Source: an uncultured Senegalimassilia sp. | Lineage (GTDB): Bacteria; Actinomycetota; Coriobacteriia; Coriobacteriales; Eggerthellaceae | NCBI RefSeq assembly: GCF_934632265.1 | Contig: NZ_CAKTYH010000030.1 | Location: 1-17,648, forward strand | Reading direction: 5' to 3' | DNA: 17,648 bases | Shown here: positions 15,004-17,648 of the stretch, piece by piece | How the letters are laid out: each line of letters starts with the position of its first letter | Numbering within the stretch: position 1 is the first letter of the stretch | Program-made: the position numbers and the translations under genes | The notes under the pieces: generated by a model | What the model saw: the letters and a program-made list of their open reading frames with translations, nothing else | Databases searched by the model: none | What the model was told of the DNA's origin: nothing

Positions 15004-16392
15004 CTACGCTTGAGCGCCTCTAGCCGCGGCGGCGGCCTTCGCCGCCTCGAGCTCCTCGCGCTCGAGCACCTGCTGCATGGCGGCGATGGCGCACTCGAGC
15101 ATGCCGTCATCGGGTTCGTTGGTGGTCAGGTACTGCATCTGCATGCCCGGCCACAGCACCACCTTCACCAACGGGTTTTCCGGATGGCTGCCCGCCCAGC
15201 GCACGGTGATCTCGTAGCTGATGCCTGCAATCACCGGCATCAGCGCGATACGTGCCACGATGACGAGCGCCAGCTTCGGGGCGCCGTCGGGCACGCCCCA
15301 CGCCGAGATGAGCGCATTGAGCGGCGTGACCGTGTACACCAAAATGGCGATGATCATCACCATGATAAGAAACGCCGTGCCGCAGCGCACGTGCAGCCGC
15401 GGGAACTGCCGCGCGTTCTCCGGGGTGAGCGGCAGCCCGTGCTCGTAGCAGTGGATGGTCTTGTGCTCAGCGCCGTGATAACCGAACATGCGCTTGATAT
15501 CGCTCATGCGCCCAATCAGCCAAATGTAGAACACGAACACGGCCACGCGCAAAAGGCCGTCCACGATGTTCCAGGTAAGCGTATGCGCATCGTACTCGCC
15601 CACCAGCAGGTTGGTGATGAACGCCGGCGCCACAATGAACAGCACCACGCCCATTAGCAGGCCCAGCACCATGGACAACGCCATTTCCTTCTTGCCGAAC
15701 ACCGCATCGCCATCGGACTTTGCTGCGGGCTCGCTTGCCGCCGCAGCGGAGGTGCCGTCGGCCGATGCCGGCTCGGAAACCACTTCCAGCGAACGCTGCG
15801 CACCCAAGGCATCGATCATGGTATCGGGGCGGCCGAAATCGTCCTTCCAGGAGAACGTTGCGTCGGCGGAGTCGGGCGCGGGTGCTTCGCCGTCAGAGCC
15901 GCAAGCGCTCGATTGCATGGACGCGCAATCATCGACGCTATCAGCCGGCGAATGCGGCGAGGGGGCATCGATTTCGGCCTCCGCCGCATCCTCCGCTCCC
16001 GAAGCCGCAACCTTCGCGGCGCCTTCGCCGAAACCGGTCGCTCCTGACCGCTGCGCCATCGCCGATTCCGCCTCGTCCTCCTTGTCCTCGCTGAACGCAT
16101 GGAGCGCGGCGATCTCGAGCGCCTTGTAGCCCAGCACCAGCGATTCCACCATGGCGCGGCACCCGCGCACGCACGGCCAGTACATCCAGCCGTTCTTCGC
16201 GCGGCCGCTTGCCAGGTCGTGGGATTCCTCGTACACGCCGCCGTCCGGCTCGCGCACGCCCACGGCCCAGTTATACTTGCCGCGCATCATCACGCCCTCG
16301 AGCAGCGCCTGGCCGCCCACGTGCGTCTTGCGCGCGCCGTCCTCGGAAAACGCGCGCGAAAGGTCGCTCTTAGGTTTCGCCACGTTACTCAC
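15004..16392 (-). CDS. DUF1385 (YqhQ-like) membrane protein with a large acidic insertion
   Basis: A 462-residue protein of the DUF1385 family, conserved membrane proteins of unknown function. Family motifs are GGQALLEGVMMRG (26-38), YHGAEHKTIHCYE (305-317), FPRLHVRCGTAF (330-341) and WPGMQMQYLTT (414-424). Membrane segments lie at about 237-262, 276-294, 338-356 and 372-392. Residues 101-232 are an Ala/Ser/Asp/Glu-rich, low-complexity, probably disordered stretch. Usual members are about 300 residues, so this insertion accounts for the extra length. GTG at 16390-16392 is taken as start, with GAAGG 6 bases upstream; it overlaps the thyX stop by 8 bp, so the two are probably cotranslated. A second GTG at 16381-16383 is possible. 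The metal-like His/Cys pattern in the core is notable, but no reaction is established here. Confidence 0.88.
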   Translation of the reverse strand: MSNVAKPKSDLSRAFSEDGARKTHVGGQALLEGVMMRGKYNWAVGVREPDGGVYEESHDLASGRAKNGWMYWPCVRGCRAMVESLVLGYKALEIAALHAFSEDKEDEAESAMAQRSGATGFGEGAAKVAASGAEDAAEAEIDAPSPHSPADSVDDCASMQSSACGSDGEAPAPDSADATFSWKDDFGRPDTMIDALGAQRSLEVVSEPASADGTSAAAASEPAAKSDGDAVFGKKEMALSMVLGLLMGVVLFIVAPAFITNLLVGEYDAHTLTWNIVDGLLRVAVFVFYIWLIGRMSDIKRMFGYHGAEHKTIHCYEHGLPLTPENARQFPRLHVRCGTAFLIMVMIIAILVYTVTPLNALISAWGVPDGAPKLALVIVARIALMPVIAGISYEITVRWAGSHPENPLVKVVLWPGMQMQYLTTNEPDDGMLECAIAAMQQVLEREELEAAKAAAAARGAQA

Positions 16393-17065
16393 GCGTGACC
16401 TTCGGATACGGGTTCCCGCAGGTCATCTTGCCCTCCGGGCACGTACCGCGCACGCAGGGGGCGCCGGCGTCGGCGAAGATGAACGGAGCCGTGGGGCGCG
16501 CCAGTTCCAGCATGCGATGCGCCATATCGCGGATCTCCCACTGAGCGCGGTTGCAGCAGCGCAGGCTGAAGAAGTGCAGCAGCTCGCGAACGTTCATGGT
16601 GATGACGATCTTGCTCTCCGCGGCATTAGGCAGCAGGTAGCGGGCGTCCTCGGCGGGCACGCCCGCCTCGAGCAGCGCATGATAGGCGTCAACCGCAGCC
16701 TGGATGGCCTTGTCGAACGCCTCGGAAGCCGCGGCATTGCCCGCAATGCTCTCGGGCTTGACCACCGCCACGTCGCCCTTGAACTTCACGTAACGCTGGC
16801 TTTGCTGATTAAAGCTGGCGATGCGATGGCGCACCAGCTGATGCGTGAGCGCTCGCGAAACGCCGTCGACGGCGAACGTGTAGCTTGCATGCTCGAGGGT
16901 GCTGAAATGCCCCGAGGACATGATGGTGGTGAGCACGCTCTTAATGCGCTCGGGTGGCATGGTCTCCATCAGCTCGGCGGCGCCCACGGGCGCGTAGCAC
17001 AGGCGCGCCGCCGTGGCGATGGCGCGCTCCGGATCAGGGGTGTGGTAGAGCAGCTCTACGTGCAT
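16385..17065 (-). CDS. thyX: flavin-dependent thymidylate synthase ThyX
   Basis: A 226-residue protein that methylates dUMP to dTMP using methylene-tetrahydrofolate, with FAD as hydride carrier. The ThyX signature RHR-x7-S is present as R79-H80-R81 to S89, in RHRIASFNQQSQRYVKF. SGHFSTLEHASYTF (51-64) and the C-terminal RCCNRAQWEIR are also conserved. Length is normal for the family. AAGGAG lies 7 bases before the ATG. The C-terminal tail has three cysteines in CVRGTCPEGKMTC, not part of the catalytic core. The gene overlaps DUF1385 by 8 bp downstream and is divergent from a methyltransferase gene. ThyX is common in anaerobic and actinobacterial genomes lacking ThyA. Confidence 0.96.
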   Translation of the reverse strand: MHVELLYHTPDPERAIATAARLCYAPVGAAELMETMPPERIKSVLTTIMSSGHFSTLEHASYTFAVDGVSRALTHQLVRHRIASFNQQSQRYVKFKGDVAVVKPESIAGNAAASEAFDKAIQAAVDAYHALLEAGVPAEDARYLLPNAAESKIVITMNVRELLHFFSLRCCNRAQWEIRDMAHRMLELARPTAPFIFADAGAPCVRGTCPEGKMTCGNPYPKVTRE

Positions 17066-17191
17066 GGTATGCTCCTTATCTGAGAACGATTACGCATCCG
17101 CCGCATTGGCGGTCGCGCAATCGGATACTATAGGTATACGTGCTAACGAATATATCGGCCGCCAGGCCGTTTCACAGAAGGGATGCTCAAA
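17066..17191. promoter_or_regulatory. divergent promoter region of thyX and the methyltransferase gene
   Basis: This 126-bp gap has an AT-rich island at 17124-17155 in otherwise GC-rich DNA. TACTAT (17126-17131) is a -10-like hexamer for the plus strand, and its complement gives TATAGT (17127-17132) for the minus strand, so two promoters may overlap face to face. No good -35 element is evident in either direction. The palindrome GTATAC is at 17134-17139. Confidence 0.45.
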
Positions 17192-17648
17192 ATGGCTGGA
17201 AAGAACACGCCCGGGCCCGCCTCGTCCTTCGAGCAGACGAGCTGCCCCCACCTCGACCCCGCAACCGCATCCGCCGATCAAACGAGCAGCAGCCGACTCG
17301 ACCAAGCCCAGGCATCCACCGAGCCATTCGACGAAAATGTTCCGGCAGACGAAATCGGCGCCGAACCCACCGACTACATGCAGCCGTTCATCCCGAAACT
17401 CACCACCACCGATTGGAACGCGGAATGGATGGCGCTGCAACAGGCGCGCCGCAAGGCCGATGACCCCACCTACTGGGATTCCCGGTCCCACACCTTCCCC
17501 ACCAGCACCGAACCCAGCGCTTACGCACGCAGGTTCATCGAGCTGGCGGGCATCCAGCCCAGGGAAACCGTGTTCGATATGGGATGCGGCACCGGGGCGC
17601 TTGCCGTGCCGCTTGGGCTTGCCGGCTACAAAGTGGTCGCCGCCGACT
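17192..17648 (+). CDS. class I SAM-dependent methyltransferase, N-terminal part
   Basis: An open frame runs from ATG 17192-17194 to the window edge, giving 152 residues; the 3' end is missing. Residues 1-65 or so are polar, Ser/Asp/Glu/Pro-rich and probably disordered. Then follows TTDWNAEWMALQQARRKADD and PTYWDSRSHTF, a pre-domain seen in some methyltransferases of this class. The Rossmann motif I is VFDMGCGTGALAVPLGLAGY, with the acidic end of strand 2 at VVAAD, which binds SAM. The substrate is unknown. GAAGGG abuts an in-frame ATG at 17183-17185 but is 9 bases from the chosen ATG, so the latter is preferred. The gene is divergent from thyX. Confidence 0.85.
   Translation, partial: MAGKNTPGPASSFEQTSCPHLDPATASADQTSSSRLDQAQASTEPFDENVPADEIGAEPTDYMQPFIPKLTTTDWNAEWMALQQARRKADDPTYWDSRSHTFPTSTEPSAYARRFIELAGIQPRETVFDMGCGTGALAVPLGLAGYKVVAAD

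Noticed and set aside
1..17648. tRNA, rRNA, CRISPR array, insertion sequence, phage or attachment site
   Set aside because: I saw no cloverleaf with conserved T-loop, no rRNA signature, no regularly spaced repeats, no transposase or integrase motifs and no terminal inverted repeats; the genes look chromosomal and native in composition.

Overview
The window is about 17.6 kb of GC-rich bacterial chromosome, densely coded. Several traits together suggest an anaerobic actinobacterium of the Coriobacteriia, probably Eggerthellaceae: a LuxR-type regulator with a large polytopic membrane domain, a cytoplasmic succinate dehydrogenase/fumarate reductase with a CCG-type third subunit, two-subunit class I fumarases in duplicate, ThyX in place of ThyA, a DUF1385 protein, and an archaeal-style type IA topoisomerase with a Lys/Ala tail. 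The family assignment is an inference from gene content; no rRNA is present to confirm it.

Layout. At 1-182 (+) is the C-terminal end of a universal stress protein cut by the window edge. It converges on a membrane LuxR regulator (224-1966, -). Next comes a long minus-strand cluster, transcribed from high to low coordinates: a DASS/SLC13 dicarboxylate transporter (7756-9237), class I fumarase alpha (6826-7671) and beta (6237-6794), the flavoprotein (4512-6224), iron-sulfur (3534-4511) and double-CCG (2645-3541) subunits of a succinate dehydrogenase/fumarate reductase, and an unrecognised 184-residue protein (2089-2643). Divergent from the transporter, across a 432-bp intergenic region with a 14-bp inverted repeat and ACACCC half-sites, is a second class I hydro-lyase pair (9670-11114, +). 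A strong hairpin separates it from the convergent topA (11359-13953, -). Then come a small exported orphan protein (14411-14890, +) with an intrinsic terminator, a thyX-DUF1385 pair with overlapping genes (15004-17065, -), and the start of a SAM methyltransferase (17192 to the window end, +) divergent from thyX.

How the genes work together. The central cluster reads as a C4-dicarboxylate module: uptake or exchange of malate, fumarate or tartrate, dehydration of malate to fumarate, and reduction of fumarate to succinate, possibly with succinate leaving by exchange. The regulator gene directly downstream may respond to the same substrates. The redox enzyme has the non-classical (type E) design: no cytochrome b or membrane anchor, a CCG subunit instead, and a fourth cysteine in the third iron-sulfur motif. 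The orphan protein directly after it is the most interesting unknown in the window. The rest (topA, thyX, DUF1385, methyltransferase) is housekeeping in character, with some unusual architectures.
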